A stretch of 64,000 bases of DNA from Natronomonas pharaonis DSM 2160 (GCF_000026045.1 NC_007426.1:2108001-2172000); one strand, 5' to 3'. Positions 35,186 to 43,839 are shown, counted from the first letter of the stretch. Notes: generated by a model from the letters alone, not told the origin. Translations and numbers: made by a program.

Positions 35186-35560
35186 CGTCTATCCGTCCCG
35201 GCGGCGGGGCCATATACGTTCGCCATCGTTGTCGGTGCTCCACATATCGGAGCCTTCCACAGCAGAGCGGCCGTCTCCGCCGACCCACCGTCCGGGTGCT
35301 TGCGTGGCACCGCCACAGCCCGACGGTGTCCCGGCCGCGTTGCCACGCCGCGCAGGACTTTGTTACGCCGGTCTATGCCAGGACAGAGACACACCCGGCG
35401 AGGACACTATATCCGTGAATAATACGCGTATATTCCTGTCCGTTACCGGTCCAATACAGAACAGTAATATTGTTCTATACACCCAAAACCGTTATTTACC
35501 CCTGCGTGATAGCCTCCGATAGCAACACACAGATGATTCGAACACAGCGAAAACGGGGCA
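35186..35560. promoter_or_regulatory. 375-bp intergenic region with two dyads
   Basis: No credible gene. The left third holds the promoter of the CopD-like gene. Further right are a 10-bp palindrome ATACGCGTAT (35422-35431) and an inverted repeat AGAACA-N7-TGTTCT (35458-35476), both upstream of a TTATTTACC box (about 35492-35500) that would drive the microprotein at 35561. The dyads look like operators for dimeric regulators. Confidence 0.45.
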
Positions 35561-35719
35561 ATGTCGATGCTTGATACAGTGCTCGCTTCGCCGGCGGTAC
35601 AAGCGATTGCGGTACTGGCTCTCGTCTCAGTCGAGGCGGTCGCCCTGTATCTCGGCTACGGCGTCGTCGAAAAGCGCGCAGCGCCGGCTCTCTTCGAACG
35701 AATCGAAGCCGAGGGGTAG
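35561..35719 (+). CDS. 52-aa single-helix membrane microprotein
   Basis: Reads MSMLDTVLASPAVQAIAVLALVSVEAVALYLGYGVVEKRAAPALFERIEAEG (given here as: N-terminal MSMLDTVLASP, one membrane helix about residues 13-35, and a charged C-terminal helix). ATGs at 35561 and 35567 are both possible. Similar microproteins occur in many haloarchaea and are easily missed. The stop abuts the ZIP gene stop (35719/35720). Function unknown; the metal transporter next door is convergent, not co-transcribed. Confidence 0.65.
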   Translation: MSMLDTVLASPAVQAIAVLALVSVEAVALYLGYGVVEKRAAPALFERIEAEG

Positions 35720-36520
35720 TCACTCCGTCAGCAGCATCACCGGGAGCATAATCGCGACGCCGACGGCGATGCCGACGAGCAGTTCACGCCGACCGTGTCC
35801 GGGAAGGTCGCTGCCGTGGTCGAGCCCTTCGGGGAAGATGTCATGGAGAACGAGGAATATCATCGCCCCGGACGCGAAGCCGAACCCGAACGGGAGGAAC
35901 TCTCGGGCGGTCGTCACGAAGACGTACGCGATGCCGGCCCCTATCGGCTGCGGGATGCTGGAGAAGACCGCCCAGCCGAATATTTTCCAGTTTGCGATGC
36001 CGTAGGTGTGGAGCGGAATGGCGACGGCCAGTCCCTCGGGGATGTTCTGAATGGAGATTGCAGCGGTGATGAATATTGCAAGCCCCGGAATCGCAAGCCC
36101 GGCCAACACGAGGTCACCCTCGATGCCGAGGTCGGCGAAGGCAACGCCGAGAGCGACCCCCTCGGGGAAGCTATGGACCGTTAGAACACCGACAATAAGT
36201 ACCAGTTTCCGGAAGTCCGCATCCGGGATGTCGCGGGGTTCGAACTCATAGCCCGTGATAATACGGTCGGCGACGACGACAACGACGACGCCGACGACAA
36301 GGCCGGCACCGACCTCAAAAACGGTGCCGTCCCTGAGTCCTTCGAATATGAACCCGAAAAGCGACGCAAAGAGCATGATACCACCGGCCAGTCCCCACAG
36401 AGCGACAGTGACGCGGTCACTAATCTCGTCGACAAAAAAGAACGGGAGCGTTCCGAACCCACAGACGATAGCGGTGAAGATGCCGGCGGCGAGGACAAAG
36501 AGGAGGCCTTCGAGGAGCAT
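35720..36520 (-). CDS. ZIP-family divalent metal transporter
   Basis: A 266-aa protein of eight predicted helices. The metal-site motifs are HSFPEGVALG in helix 4 and QNIPEGLAVAIPL in helix 5. Helix-2/3 loops are short, without a His-rich loop. It should import Zn2+ or another divalent ion (GufA/ZupT type). The ATG at 36520 is chosen from the hydrophobic start MLLEGLLFVLAAG; the open frame upstream is low-complexity antisense to the Met/Gly-rich gene and not used. Confidence 0.88.
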   Translation of the reverse strand: MLLEGLLFVLAAGIFTAIVCGFGTLPFFFVDEISDRVTVALWGLAGGIMLFASLFGFIFEGLRDGTVFEVGAGLVVGVVVVVVADRIITGYEFEPRDIPDADFRKLVLIVGVLTVHSFPEGVALGVAFADLGIEGDLVLAGLAIPGLAIFITAAISIQNIPEGLAVAIPLHTYGIANWKIFGWAVFSSIPQPIGAGIAYVFVTTAREFLPFGFGFASGAMIFLVLHDIFPEGLDHGSDLPGHGRRELLVGIAVGVAIMLPVMLLTE

Positions 36521-36621
36521 CCGTTGTGGGGGACTTTCGACTCCGATACCGTTGTAGTTCCGGTTCGTTGCGGGTCGGCCGAACCTGTGGACTTTTCTAT
36601 CGCGAGACAAAAGAGAGGGCC

Positions 36622-37026
36622 ATGACGGACGAAGAAGAAGGCGAAAGCGGCGAGGAGAAATCGTTCCGAGAGCGAGTCGAAGAAATCCGCCAACAGCGCG
36701 CCGAGGAAGGCGACGGCGAGGGCGACGGCGAAGGCCTGAGCCGAGAAGAGAAAATGCAGGAGATGATGGGTGGCGGCGGCGGCCCCGGTGGCATGGGCGG
36801 TGGCGGCGGCATGGGCGGCAGCCCCTTCGCGCAGATGATGGGCGGCATGATGGGTGGCGGCGGCCCCGGTGCCGGCGCTGGCGGCCCCCCCGGAATGGGC
36901 GGCAGCCCCGAGGGAGAAGGCAGCGACAACGAAGAACTCGTCCGCGAAGTCCGCAAGGTTCGCGACGAACTCCACGACATCCGCCGTGAGATGGAGCGCG
37001 TCGCCGACGCCCTAGAAGAGCGGTAG
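36622..37026 (+). CDS. Met/Gly-rich low-complexity protein with coiled-coil ends
   Basis: A 134-aa protein in three parts: a charged helix (about 10-46), a tract of only Gly, Met and Pro with a few Ala/Ser/Gln (about 47-92, containing MMGG and GGMGG units), and a charged C-terminal helix with heptad character (about 97-134). No transmembrane or export signal. The GGM tract resembles the flexible tails of thermosome/GroEL subunits. The ATG at 36622 fits a GGGCCATG context. Function unknown; neighbours (ZIP divergent, Bat regulator downstream) do not explain it. Confidence 0.75.
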   Translation: MTDEEEGESGEEKSFRERVEEIRQQRAEEGDGEGDGEGLSREEKMQEMMGGGGGPGGMGGGGGMGGSPFAQMMGGMMGGGGPGAGAGGPPGMGGSPEGEGSDNEELVREVRKVRDELHDIRREMERVADALEER

Positions 37027-37081
37027 TGTTCTCGGAGCGGCGCAGCTTTTTGTAGCTCGGCGCGAAAGCGGGCGATGACCC

Positions 37082-38671
37082 GTGGCAGCGCCTACACTCG
37101 AACTGGACGATTCGATAGCGAGTCTGCTGGAGTCGGTCCCGGATGTCGTCTGTATCCTCGATACCGACGCCAGGCTCCGCTGGTGGAACGCACGCGTGCC
37201 CGAGGTAACCGGCTACGGCGTCGGCGCGCTCGCGGGGCGGGATGTCGGCGAACTGCTTGCCGCCGAATCCGGCGAGGTCGCCCGGCGAACGCTCGCCGAT
37301 ATTGACGACCATCCGCCCGACCACAGCCTCGAAGTCGACATTCTCACTCGGGACGGCAGACAGCTTCCGTACGAGTTCAACGGCGGCCTCGTCGATATCG
37401 GCGGCGAGCAGTTCGTCGTCACTATCGGCCGGAACATCACCGCCAGACGGAACCGGCAGGCCGCTATCCGGAGACAGCACGACGAGCTCGACACGCTCCA
37501 CCGAATCAGTCAGTCAGTCCATCGGGCGATTAGTGCCGTCGCCGAGGCGGCCGACAGAGCCGAAATCGAACAGGCCGTCTGCGACCGTCTCACCGCCTCC
37601 GAACTGTATCGAGCGGCGTGGGTCGGGCGCAGCGGCCCCGGAAAGACGATGACACCGACGGCAGGGACCGGCTCGGTTGACGGATTGTTGTCGGAGGTCG
37701 AACGGCTCAACGCGCTCGACTGGGAGGGTCCAGCGGTCGTGGCTGTCGAAACCGGCGAGATACAGGTCGTCCAGCAGATTGCAGAGTCTGATTTCCCCGA
37801 GGAAGTAAAGCAGGCAGCTGACGGACGTGACATCGCTTCCGGCGCATCGGTTCCCCTCGTGCACCAAGACTCCGTCGTCGGCGTGCTCTCTGTGTACTCG
37901 TCTCGACCGACCGCCTTTACCGACCGCGAGCAGGCCGCGCTGCGCCGGCTGGGCGAGGTTGTCGGCTTCGCGGTCACCGCGCTACGAATGCGACGGATGT
38001 TGCTGGCCGAGACGACGACGGAGCTTACCTTCCGTATCACGGGGCGGGAGGCGTTTCTGGCGACGATTTCCGCGAAAACCGGCGGCCGTTGTGAACACGA
38101 ATGGTCCGCAGCCGACGGCGACGGCGAGTACCGGCACTACTTCACGATGGCGGATGCCGACCCGGAGACCGTCGGCGAAATCGCTGCCGAGACGGACAAC
38201 GTCACCGAAGCCACCCGTGTCGGCAGCGACGGCGACGCCGACATCTTCGAGGTCCGCTTCCGTGAGTCACTCGTCGAGCAGTTCTTCGACGCCGGAGCCG
38301 TCCCGACGGCCGTTGTCTCTGAGGCGGGCGAAACGACCGTCGTCGCCGAACTCCCGAGCAGGGAGAACCCACGGCCGCTCGTTGATGCGGCCGACGACAT
38401 CTACGGCGCCGACCTCGTCTCGAAGCGTGAACTCGACCGGCCACCGCGGACGGAAGACGAGTTCCGAACCGCCGTCGACGAACGCCTCACCGACAGCCAG
38501 CGGACCGCACTCCGGCATGCCCACCTCAGGGGCTACTTCTCGTGGCCACGCGAGCAGACCGCCGAGGAAATCGCCGAGGCGATGGACCGCAGTTCAGCGA
38601 CGTTCCACTACCACATCCGTCGAGCACAGCGGGCGCTCGTCGAGGCGTACTTCCGTCATCTAGACACCTAG
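37082..38671 (+). CDS. PAS-GAF-HTH regulator of the bacterio-opsin activator type
   Basis: A 529-aa transcription regulator starting at GTG 37082. A PAS domain (about 12-125, with WWNARVPEVTGYG), a GAF domain (about 150-310), a Bat-type sensory/linker region (about 315-460) and a C-terminal HTH_10 (about 465-525, with ADDIYGADLVSKRE then RHAHLRGYFSWPREQTAEEIAE). These proteins respond to redox or light-linked signals. No opsin gene is in the window. It begins 55 bp after the Met/Gly-rich gene and could share its transcript. Confidence 0.88.
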   Translation: MAAPTLELDDSIASLLESVPDVVCILDTDARLRWWNARVPEVTGYGVGALAGRDVGELLAAESGEVARRTLADIDDHPPDHSLEVDILTRDGRQLPYEFNGGLVDIGGEQFVVTIGRNITARRNRQAAIRRQHDELDTLHRISQSVHRAISAVAEAADRAEIEQAVCDRLTASELYRAAWVGRSGPGKTMTPTAGTGSVDGLLSEVERLNALDWEGPAVVAVETGEIQVVQQIAESDFPEEVKQAADGRDIASGASVPLVHQDSVVGVLSVYSSRPTAFTDREQAALRRLGEVVGFAVTALRMRRMLLAETTTELTFRITGREAFLATISAKTGGRCEHEWSAADGDGEYRHYFTMADADPETVGEIAAETDNVTEATRVGSDGDADIFEVRFRESLVEQFFDAGAVPTAVVSEAGETTVVAELPSRENPRPLVDAADDIYGADLVSKRELDRPPRTEDEFRTAVDERLTDSQRTALRHAHLRGYFSWPREQTAEEIAEAMDRSSATFHYHIRRAQRALVEAYFRHLDT

Positions 38672-38708
38672 AGGGACGTTTCATACCCCTCCGCTCCAGA
38701 AAGACAAG

Positions 38709-38929
38709 CGAAGGCCTTGCGATGCGCTGCCGCCCGGCCGGGGACTCCCCGGTCAGCAGGGCCTTCGTGCCGACGGCGCCTCGCGTGGCGTGGGGGCCAT
38801 CCGTCGCCGACCGGCTCGCAGCACGGGGTTGGGGATGCACCTCGTTTCGTTTCTCCCGCCGCCGAACGATGGCGGCCGGGCGTATTTACAGAAATACAAG
38901 GAGAATGCCACGGGGCTTGACCCCGAGGC
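38709..38929. other. Intergenic cascade of hairpins (candidate structured RNA or IS relic)
   Basis: Between two convergent genes, consecutive stems are: CGAAGGCC/GGCCTTCG (38709-38767) enclosing CTGC/GCAG and CCGGGG-ACT-CCCCGG (38738-38752); CGACGG/CCGTCG (38771-38806) enclosing CGCC/GGCG; GCCGCC/GGCGGC (38858-38876), extended by three pairs past a bulge; GTATTT-ACAG-AAATAC (38882-38897); and CGGGG/CCCCG (38911-38925). The last part resembles a TnpB right end. No coding frame fits well and no known structured RNA (SRP, RNase P) is recognised. Confidence 0.55.
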
Positions 38930-38937
38930 AGTTCACA
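38906..38937 (+). repeat. TnpB-type right-end-like sequence
   Basis: A CGGGG/CCCCG hairpin (38911-38925) flanked by GCC/GGC and ending in GAGGCAGTTCAC. The intact element at 11631 ends GAGGTAGTTCAC in the same orientation relative to its hairpin. The reverse complement also matches the left edge of the three-way element at 19081. No tnpB reading frame precedes it. Confidence 0.5.
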
Positions 38938-40081
38938 GGTAGCCAGCGTCGACGAGGCGCTCAACACCGGTCTTGAGCCGCTCTTCGCTGGCCGCATAGG
39001 AGAGTCGCGCGTAGCCGGGCGTCCCGAAGGCGCTGCCCGGAACTGTCGCCACGTGGGCGTCCTCGAGCGCGCCCTCACACCACGCTTGGTCGTCGTCGTC
39101 GACCGGCAGCATCATGTAGAACGCGCCGTCCGGGAAGGGAACCTCCTTGCCGTGGTCGGCAAACAGGTCGATAAGCATGTCGCGCCGGGCCTCGAAGGCG
39201 TCCCGCATCTCGTCGACGGCGTCGTCGGTGTTGCGGAGCGCCTCGACGCCGGCGTGCTGGACGAAGTTGGCCGCACTCGAAACCGAGTGGGAGTGCAGCT
39301 TGCCGGCCTGTTCGACGAGCGGTTCGGGCGCTGCGAGATAGCCGAGCCGCCAGCCGGTCATCGAATAGGCCTTCGAGAAGCCGTTTATCGTCACCGTGCG
39401 GTCGGCCATCCCCTCGAGGCTGCCGAGCGAGGTTTGCTCGGTATCGTAGGTGATGGCGTCGTAAATCTCGTCGGAGATGACGGTGATGTCGTGGTCGACC
39501 GCGAGGTCGCGAACGCCTTCGAGAGCGGCATCGGAGAAGACAGCCCCCGAGGGGTTCGACGGCGAGTTGATAACGAGCAGTTCGGTCTCGTCGGAGACGG
39601 TTGCGGCGAGGTCCTCAAGCGCCGGTTCGAGCTGGAACGACGACCCCGAGAGGTCGACACGCGAGAGGTCACCGCCGGCCATCTTCGCCATCGCCTCGTA
39701 GCTCACCCACGCGGGGTCGAGCAAAACGACCTCGTCGCCGTCCTCGACGAGCGCCTGGAACGTCTCATAGAGGGCCTGCTTGGCGCCGGGGGTGACGATA
39801 ACCTCGTCGGTCGAGTAGTCAAGCCCGTCGGCGTCGAGTTTGTCCGCGATGGCTTCCTTGAGTTTCGGGATGCCGTTCGACGGCGGATACCCGGTATGGC
39901 CGGCGTCGAGGGCATCTTTACCGGCCTCGACGATGTTCTCCGGCGTCGGGAAGTCGGGTTCGCCGACCGACAGGTCGACGACATCGACACCGTCGGCCTC
40001 CAGTTCCGATGCGAGGTTGCTGATAGCGAGCGTCGCGCTCGGTTCGACCCGCTCGAGGCGGGCTGTGAAATCCATTGTCAT
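38933..40081 (-). CDS. Class I/II aminotransferase, aspartate aminotransferase type
   Basis: A 382-aa PLP enzyme. The pyridoxal lysine is in NGFSKAYSMTGWRLGY (near 235), with SVGEPDFPTP near 40, the NSPSNPSGAV loop near 170 and the substrate Arg in ARLSYAAS near 358. It most likely exchanges amino groups between aspartate or similar acids and 2-oxoglutarate; alanine or aromatic preference cannot be excluded. It begins by a 4-bp overlap with the upstream ribH stop, an unusual pairing. Confidence 0.92.
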   Translation of the reverse strand: MTMDFTARLERVEPSATLAISNLASELEADGVDVVDLSVGEPDFPTPENIVEAGKDALDAGHTGYPPSNGIPKLKEAIADKLDADGLDYSTDEVIVTPGAKQALYETFQALVEDGDEVVLLDPAWVSYEAMAKMAGGDLSRVDLSGSSFQLEPALEDLAATVSDETELLVINSPSNPSGAVFSDAALEGVRDLAVDHDITVISDEIYDAITYDTEQTSLGSLEGMADRTVTINGFSKAYSMTGWRLGYLAAPEPLVEQAGKLHSHSVSSAANFVQHAGVEALRNTDDAVDEMRDAFEARRDMLIDLFADHGKEVPFPDGAFYMMLPVDDDDQAWCEGALEDAHVATVPGSAFGTPGYARLSYAASEERLKTGVERLVDAGYL

Positions 40082-40500
40082 TGTCCTTCGAGTTCCTCCG
40101 CGAGTGAAATAGCGCTACGGACGGCGGTCCCACCGTGTTCAATCCGCTCTTCGGCCTCGGCGTGGCTCATGCCGGGGCCGGTGATGCCGAAGGTGACCGG
40201 CGTATCGCGGTCCAATGAGACGTCGGTCAGTCCCTGGGCGGCCGCGTCGGCGATAACCTGGTCGTGGTTCGTGTCACCGGTGACGATGGCACCGAGCACC
40301 GCGACCGCGTCGATGTCGTCGCGTCGGGCGAGGCGGTCGGCCGCAAGCGGCGTGTCGTACGAGCCCGGCACCTCGATGGTCTCGACGATTTCGGCGTCGG
40401 CGTCAGCGGCGGCCTCGCGTGCACGATCTTCCATCTCGTGGGTTATCGGCCGCTCCTTGTTGAACTGTGCGACCACCAGTCCGAGCGCTACCATACTCAT
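40078..40500 (-). CDS. ribH: 6,7-dimethyl-8-ribityllumazine synthase
   Basis: A 140-aa lumazine synthase, penultimate enzyme of riboflavin synthesis. It has GLVVAQFN at the N-terminus, the substrate motif VPGSYDTPLAA near 50, and LGAIVTGDTNHDQVI with the catalytic His near 80. The ATG at 40500 is preferred to the one at 40494 because a TTTTAGC box lies about 22 bp upstream (leaderless). The stop overlaps the aminotransferase start by 4 bp. Confidence 0.92.
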   Translation of the reverse strand: MSMVALGLVVAQFNKERPITHEMEDRAREAAADADAEIVETIEVPGSYDTPLAADRLARRDDIDAVAVLGAIVTGDTNHDQVIADAAAQGLTDVSLDRDTPVTFGITGPGMSHAEAEERIEHGGTAVRSAISLAEELEGQ

Positions 40501-40554
40501 CGGTGGGCAACGGCCGCTAAAAGGCTTGCCGATACCCGACAACCGGACAACTCC

Positions 40555-41508
40555 TCACGGGGCAACGGGGCGGTCGCCGAGTATCTCGACAGCATCACCG
40601 ACCCTGATGTCACATCCAGCCGACTCCTCCGGGACGCGGGTGTTGACCATCAGCCGGAACGGGTGGTCGAAGCGGTCGCAGTCGGTCCACGGCGGGAGCG
40701 TCTCCCGACGGCGGCCGATGAATGTCTCCCGGAACCCCGCTGTCTCCTCACCGGTGTCGGGGTCGCGGCTCGGGACCACACACCGCTGGCAGGGATGATA
40801 CCCCTCAATGGTTGCCTCGCCGACGCGGACGGCGACAGCACGACCCTCGTCGGTGAACAGTCTGTCCTCCCAGAACGGCGGGACGCCGCCGATTTCGAGG
40901 TTCGCCCGGAACCGGCGGCGTGCGGACTCGACGGTGATGTCGAACCACGCGGCGACCTCCCGCAGCGTCGCCGTCGAGACGACGGTCGGGCCGTGGAAGG
41001 TCCGGTCGTCGTGCTGGCCCCCGCCATCCCAACGGACGCTGACGGGCCGGTCGAAATACGACGACAGCCACGCGTCGAGGTCGGCATGGCACTCCGTCTG
41101 GGCGTCGCCGCCCGCCCGGTTGCCGCCCGTCCGGCCATCGTAGAGCCGAAAGCGGCGGGCGTCCGACACTGGGTCGTCGTGACGGCGCAGCGTCACTGCG
41201 GGGCCGCCATCCTCTCGCGAATGAAACGTCGAGCGGAGCCGATGGACAGCGGCGGTCTTCTTGCCGTTGACGTAGTCGCCGCTGCCGCCGACATCGGCCG
41301 CCGTGGGGTCGTATGGAGCTTCCGGCGGCCGGTCGAGAATCGCCCACTCGCGGTCGCCGAAAAGCGCGCCGGAAGGGACAAGCCGAGCCGTCTCCGGATA
41401 CTCGGCGTCAAGGGACTTCACGGGAAACCGGGCGATGGTCTGGAGGTGCGGGTCGGCCGCGGCCGGCGAGACAACCGGGTGGTCAGCGGCGAGGGCGTCA
41501 GCGTTCAT
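40555..41508 (-). CDS. MOSC domain protein
   Basis: A 317-aa protein with an N-terminal beta-barrel MOSC_N domain (about 20-130) and a MOSC domain (about 150-310). The family binds molybdenum cofactor sulfur through a conserved Cys, here in HPCQRCVVPSRDPDTGE (near 245). Related mitochondrial mARC enzymes reduce N-hydroxylated compounds. A molybdate transporter-like gene lies about 1.2 kb away at 42739, which may be meaningful. It is independent of ribH (gap 54 bp). Confidence 0.88.
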   Translation of the reverse strand: MNADALAADHPVVSPAAADPHLQTIARFPVKSLDAEYPETARLVPSGALFGDREWAILDRPPEAPYDPTAADVGGSGDYVNGKKTAAVHRLRSTFHSREDGGPAVTLRRHDDPVSDARRFRLYDGRTGGNRAGGDAQTECHADLDAWLSSYFDRPVSVRWDGGGQHDDRTFHGPTVVSTATLREVAAWFDITVESARRRFRANLEIGGVPPFWEDRLFTDEGRAVAVRVGEATIEGYHPCQRCVVPSRDPDTGEETAGFRETFIGRRRETLPPWTDCDRFDHPFRLMVNTRVPEESAGCDIRVGDAVEILGDRPVAP

Positions 41509-41596
41509 AAATGAGGGGAGTTACCATTCGACGGAAAAGGCTGCGGTTCGGCCGTGGAGCTAACCATTTTTCATCCCGCAACGATAACGGACGTGT

Positions 41597-41944
41597 ATGA
41601 GCGGCGAACCCACTGACGAAGACCTCGAAGAGCTTCGCAAGAAAAAGATGGAACAGCTCAAAGAGCAGGGCGGCGAGGGCCAATCAGAGGCCGCAGAAGC
41701 CCAGCGGCAACAGGCCGAGGCCCAAAAGAAGGCCATCCTGCGAAAGACGCTGACCGACGGCGCGCGCAAGCGGCTCAACACTGTGCAGATGTCGAAGCCG
41801 CAGTTCGGCGAGAAGGTCGAACAGCAGATTGTCGCCCTCGCACAGAGCGGGCGCATCCAGGGGAAGATAGACGAAGAAAAGATGAAAGAGCTGCTCCAGG
41901 AGATGAAGCCTGACTCACAGAGCTTCGATATCAAGCGTCGCTGA
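41597..41944 (+). CDS. PDCD5-family DNA-binding protein
   Basis: A 115-aa archaeal homologue of PDCD5/TFAR19. An N-terminal charged helix (about 5-45) leads into a helical core (50-105) with [21 protein letters not shown], the family signature. It is thought to bind DNA or assist protein complexes; its role in archaea is unsettled. The stop TGA overlaps the ATG of the next gene by one base. Confidence 0.92.
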   Translation: MSGEPTDEDLEELRKKKMEQLKEQGGEGQSEAAEAQRQQAEAQKKAILRKTLTDGARKRLNTVQMSKPQFGEKVEQQIVALAQSGRIQGKIDEEKMKELLQEMKPDSQSFDIKRR

Positions 41945-42537
41945 TGGCGTGTGGGCTGTTGTTCAGCGCCGGCAAGGATTCCTCGCTTGCGGCGCTGCTT
42001 CTCGAGCGGTTCTATGACGTGACGCTTGTGACCGCTCACTTCGGGACGACGGACGACTGGCGGCACGCCCGCGACGCCGCGGCCGAACTCGGCTTCGAGT
42101 TCGAGACGCTCGAACTCGACGCGGCGGTCGCCGAAGAGGCCGTCGAGCGGATGCGCAACGAGGGGTTCCCGCGGCCGGGCATCCAGCAGGTCCACGAGGC
42201 AGCGCTGGAGGCCGCCGCTGCCGAGTACGATGTCGTCGCCGACGGAACCCGTCGCGACGACCGTGTACCGACCGTCTCGCGGGCGTTCGCACAGAGCCTC
42301 GAAGACCGGCACGGAATCGAGTACGTCGCACCGCTTTCCGGCTTCGGCCGCGGTGCGGTCGACGACCTCGTCGAGACGTATCTCGAGGTCGAACAGGGGC
42401 CCAGCGAAACGGTCCCGAAGGGCGATTACGAGGCAGAGCTGCGGGCGCTCATCCGCGAGCGCTGGGGAGCAAGCGCTATCGACGACATCTTCCCGGACCA
42501 CGAGCAGACGCGGGTCCGCGGCCGGGCTGACGGGTAG
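41944..42537 (+). CDS. PP-loop ATPase (alpha-hydrolase-like)
   Basis: A 197-aa N-type ATP pyrophosphatase-fold protein with the PP-loop SAGKDSS at residues 8-14 and a later ADGTRRDDRVPTVSRAF. These enzymes adenylate a substrate, as in tRNA thiolation or diphthamide synthesis, but this short archaeal type is unassigned. It is translationally coupled to the PDCD5 gene by a TGATG overlap. Confidence 0.85.
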   Translation: MACGLLFSAGKDSSLAALLLERFYDVTLVTAHFGTTDDWRHARDAAAELGFEFETLELDAAVAEEAVERMRNEGFPRPGIQQVHEAALEAAAAEYDVVADGTRRDDRVPTVSRAFAQSLEDRHGIEYVAPLSGFGRGAVDDLVETYLEVEQGPSETVPKGDYEAELRALIRERWGASAIDDIFPDHEQTRVRGRADG

Positions 42538-42632
42538 CGGCGGCCCGGATGAAACAGGGGCGCACGGTGGGGAGGATGGGGAATGAAATTGCCGTCAGGT
42601 CGTGCGCCCACCGTACGTTCACGGCCCGCTGG

Positions 42633-42641
42633 CATATAAAA
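42633..42641 (+). promoter_or_regulatory. Strong TATA box and long leader of the MOT1-like gene
   Basis: CATATAAAA is the best TATA match in the 200-bp gap. It predicts a start near 42660 and a leader of about 80 nt before the GTG at 42739. The leader contains the imperfect stem GTGTA..TCT..GG (42665-42673) against CC..AGA..TACAC, which could be a regulatory fold. The bases before the TATA contain an inverted ACGGTGGG/CCCACCGT pair. Confidence 0.5.
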
Positions 42642-42738
42642 ACGCGTCAGACGGGACGGCTGCGTGTATCTGGGATGAAACCAAAGATAGTTACACTGCC
42701 GTAGCGGGAAATGGAAGGTAGTTTCTGAAAACGCCTTT

Positions 42739-43839
42739 GTGTATCGCCTTCTTGCATTGTTTGTGCCACCAGAGGCGGCATTTCGAACTGGTCGTGGCTT
42801 CAGCTTTGACGCCGGAGAGGTTACAGGCGCGATAGGGGATTCAGTTACGGTCCTGCCCCTCGTCGTTGCGCTCGGACTCCTGACGCCGGCATCACTGCCA
42901 CATCTGCTTGCCGGGTTCGGCGTCTTCCAAGTCATTTGGGGCCTCTACTACGGCGTTCCGCTCTCGGTCGAGCCGATGAAAGCGCTGGCCGGACTGGCGA
43001 TTGCGGGGACGCTCTCTCACGGTGGCTTAGTCGCGGCGGGGCTTGTGGCCGGCGGTGTGTTGCTCGTTGCGGGGCGGACGGGGTCGCTCTCGTGGATACA
43101 GCAGTTCGTTGGCGAGCCGGTCGTCAGGGGCGTCCAGTTCGCCGTCGCCTGTCTGCTTGTTGTCGCCGCTGTCGACCTCGTCGCCGGGTCGGTTGGCATT
43201 GCCGCTGCGGGCGCTGGGCTGGCGCTTGTGGTTGCGCTCGTCTCCCGAAACGCCGTAGCGCTGGTCGTTCTTGCGGTCGGGGCGGTGTGGGCGGCGACAG
43301 CGGGCGGCATTCCAGCCCCGGCTGCGCCGTCGCTGGAGCTGTTTCCGGCGGGCGGACCGACGCTTTCGGTCGGTGCAATCGAGGGCCTTCTCGCGCAACT
43401 GGCGATGACGGTCGGCAACGCGGCCGTCGCGACCTCGCTTTTGCTTTCGGACCTCTATGACGCCGAGATATCGCCCGACCGGCTGGCCGACAGCATGGGC
43501 GCGATGAACCTCGCGGCCGTCCCGCTCGGGGCGGTGCCGATGTGTCACGGGTCCGGGGGCCTCGCCGGAAAGCACGCCTTCGGCGCGCGGACGGGGACCG
43601 CAAACCTCGTCGCCGGCGGCTTCTATGCCGGGCTTGCGCTTGTCGCCGGGCTGCTCGCCGCGTTCCCGATGGCGCTTTTGGGCGTGCTGCTCGTCGTCGT
43701 CGCCGCGTCGCTTTCGCGGGTCGCCTTCACCAAGACCGACCGGCGACTCTTTGTCGCCGGCGTCGGGGGGCTTGCAGTAGTCACGAACGTCGCCGTCGCC
43801 TTCGTCGCCGCAACCCTGTGGTGGCAGCTCCGCGGGTGA
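42739..43839 (+). CDS. MOT1-like sulfate/molybdate transporter
   Basis: A 366-aa protein with about ten helices and the family motifs GEVTGAIGDSVTVLPLVVAL (near 30) and a repeat-like GAIEGLLAQLAMTVGNA (near 215), typical of the SulP-related MOT1 family. It probably takes up molybdate or sulfate. The GTG at 42739 is used because the preceding bases carry a good TATA and no ATG occurs before the family start. The MOSC gene nearby is consistent with molybdenum use. Confidence 0.82.
   Translation: MYRLLALFVPPEAAFRTGRGFSFDAGEVTGAIGDSVTVLPLVVALGLLTPASLPHLLAGFGVFQVIWGLYYGVPLSVEPMKALAGLAIAGTLSHGGLVAAGLVAGGVLLVAGRTGSLSWIQQFVGEPVVRGVQFAVACLLVVAAVDLVAGSVGIAAAGAGLALVVALVSRNAVALVVLAVGAVWAATAGGIPAPAAPSLELFPAGGPTLSVGAIEGLLAQLAMTVGNAAVATSLLLSDLYDAEISPDRLADSMGAMNLAAVPLGAVPMCHGSGGLAGKHAFGARTGTANLVAGGFYAGLALVAGLLAAFPMALLGVLLVVVAASLSRVAFTKTDRRLFVAGVGGLAVVTNVAVAFVAATLWWQLRG

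Noticed and set aside
36521-37501. N-terminal extension of the ZIP transporter
   Set aside because: It is antisense to the Met/Gly-rich and Bat-type genes and consists of Arg/Ala/His repeats.
38709-38937. RNase P RNA or SRP RNA in the hairpin-rich gap
   Set aside because: The conserved GAGGAAAGTCC and ACAGAA..GGCTTA elements of RNase P RNA and the helix-8 motif of SRP RNA are not present, and the region is too short.
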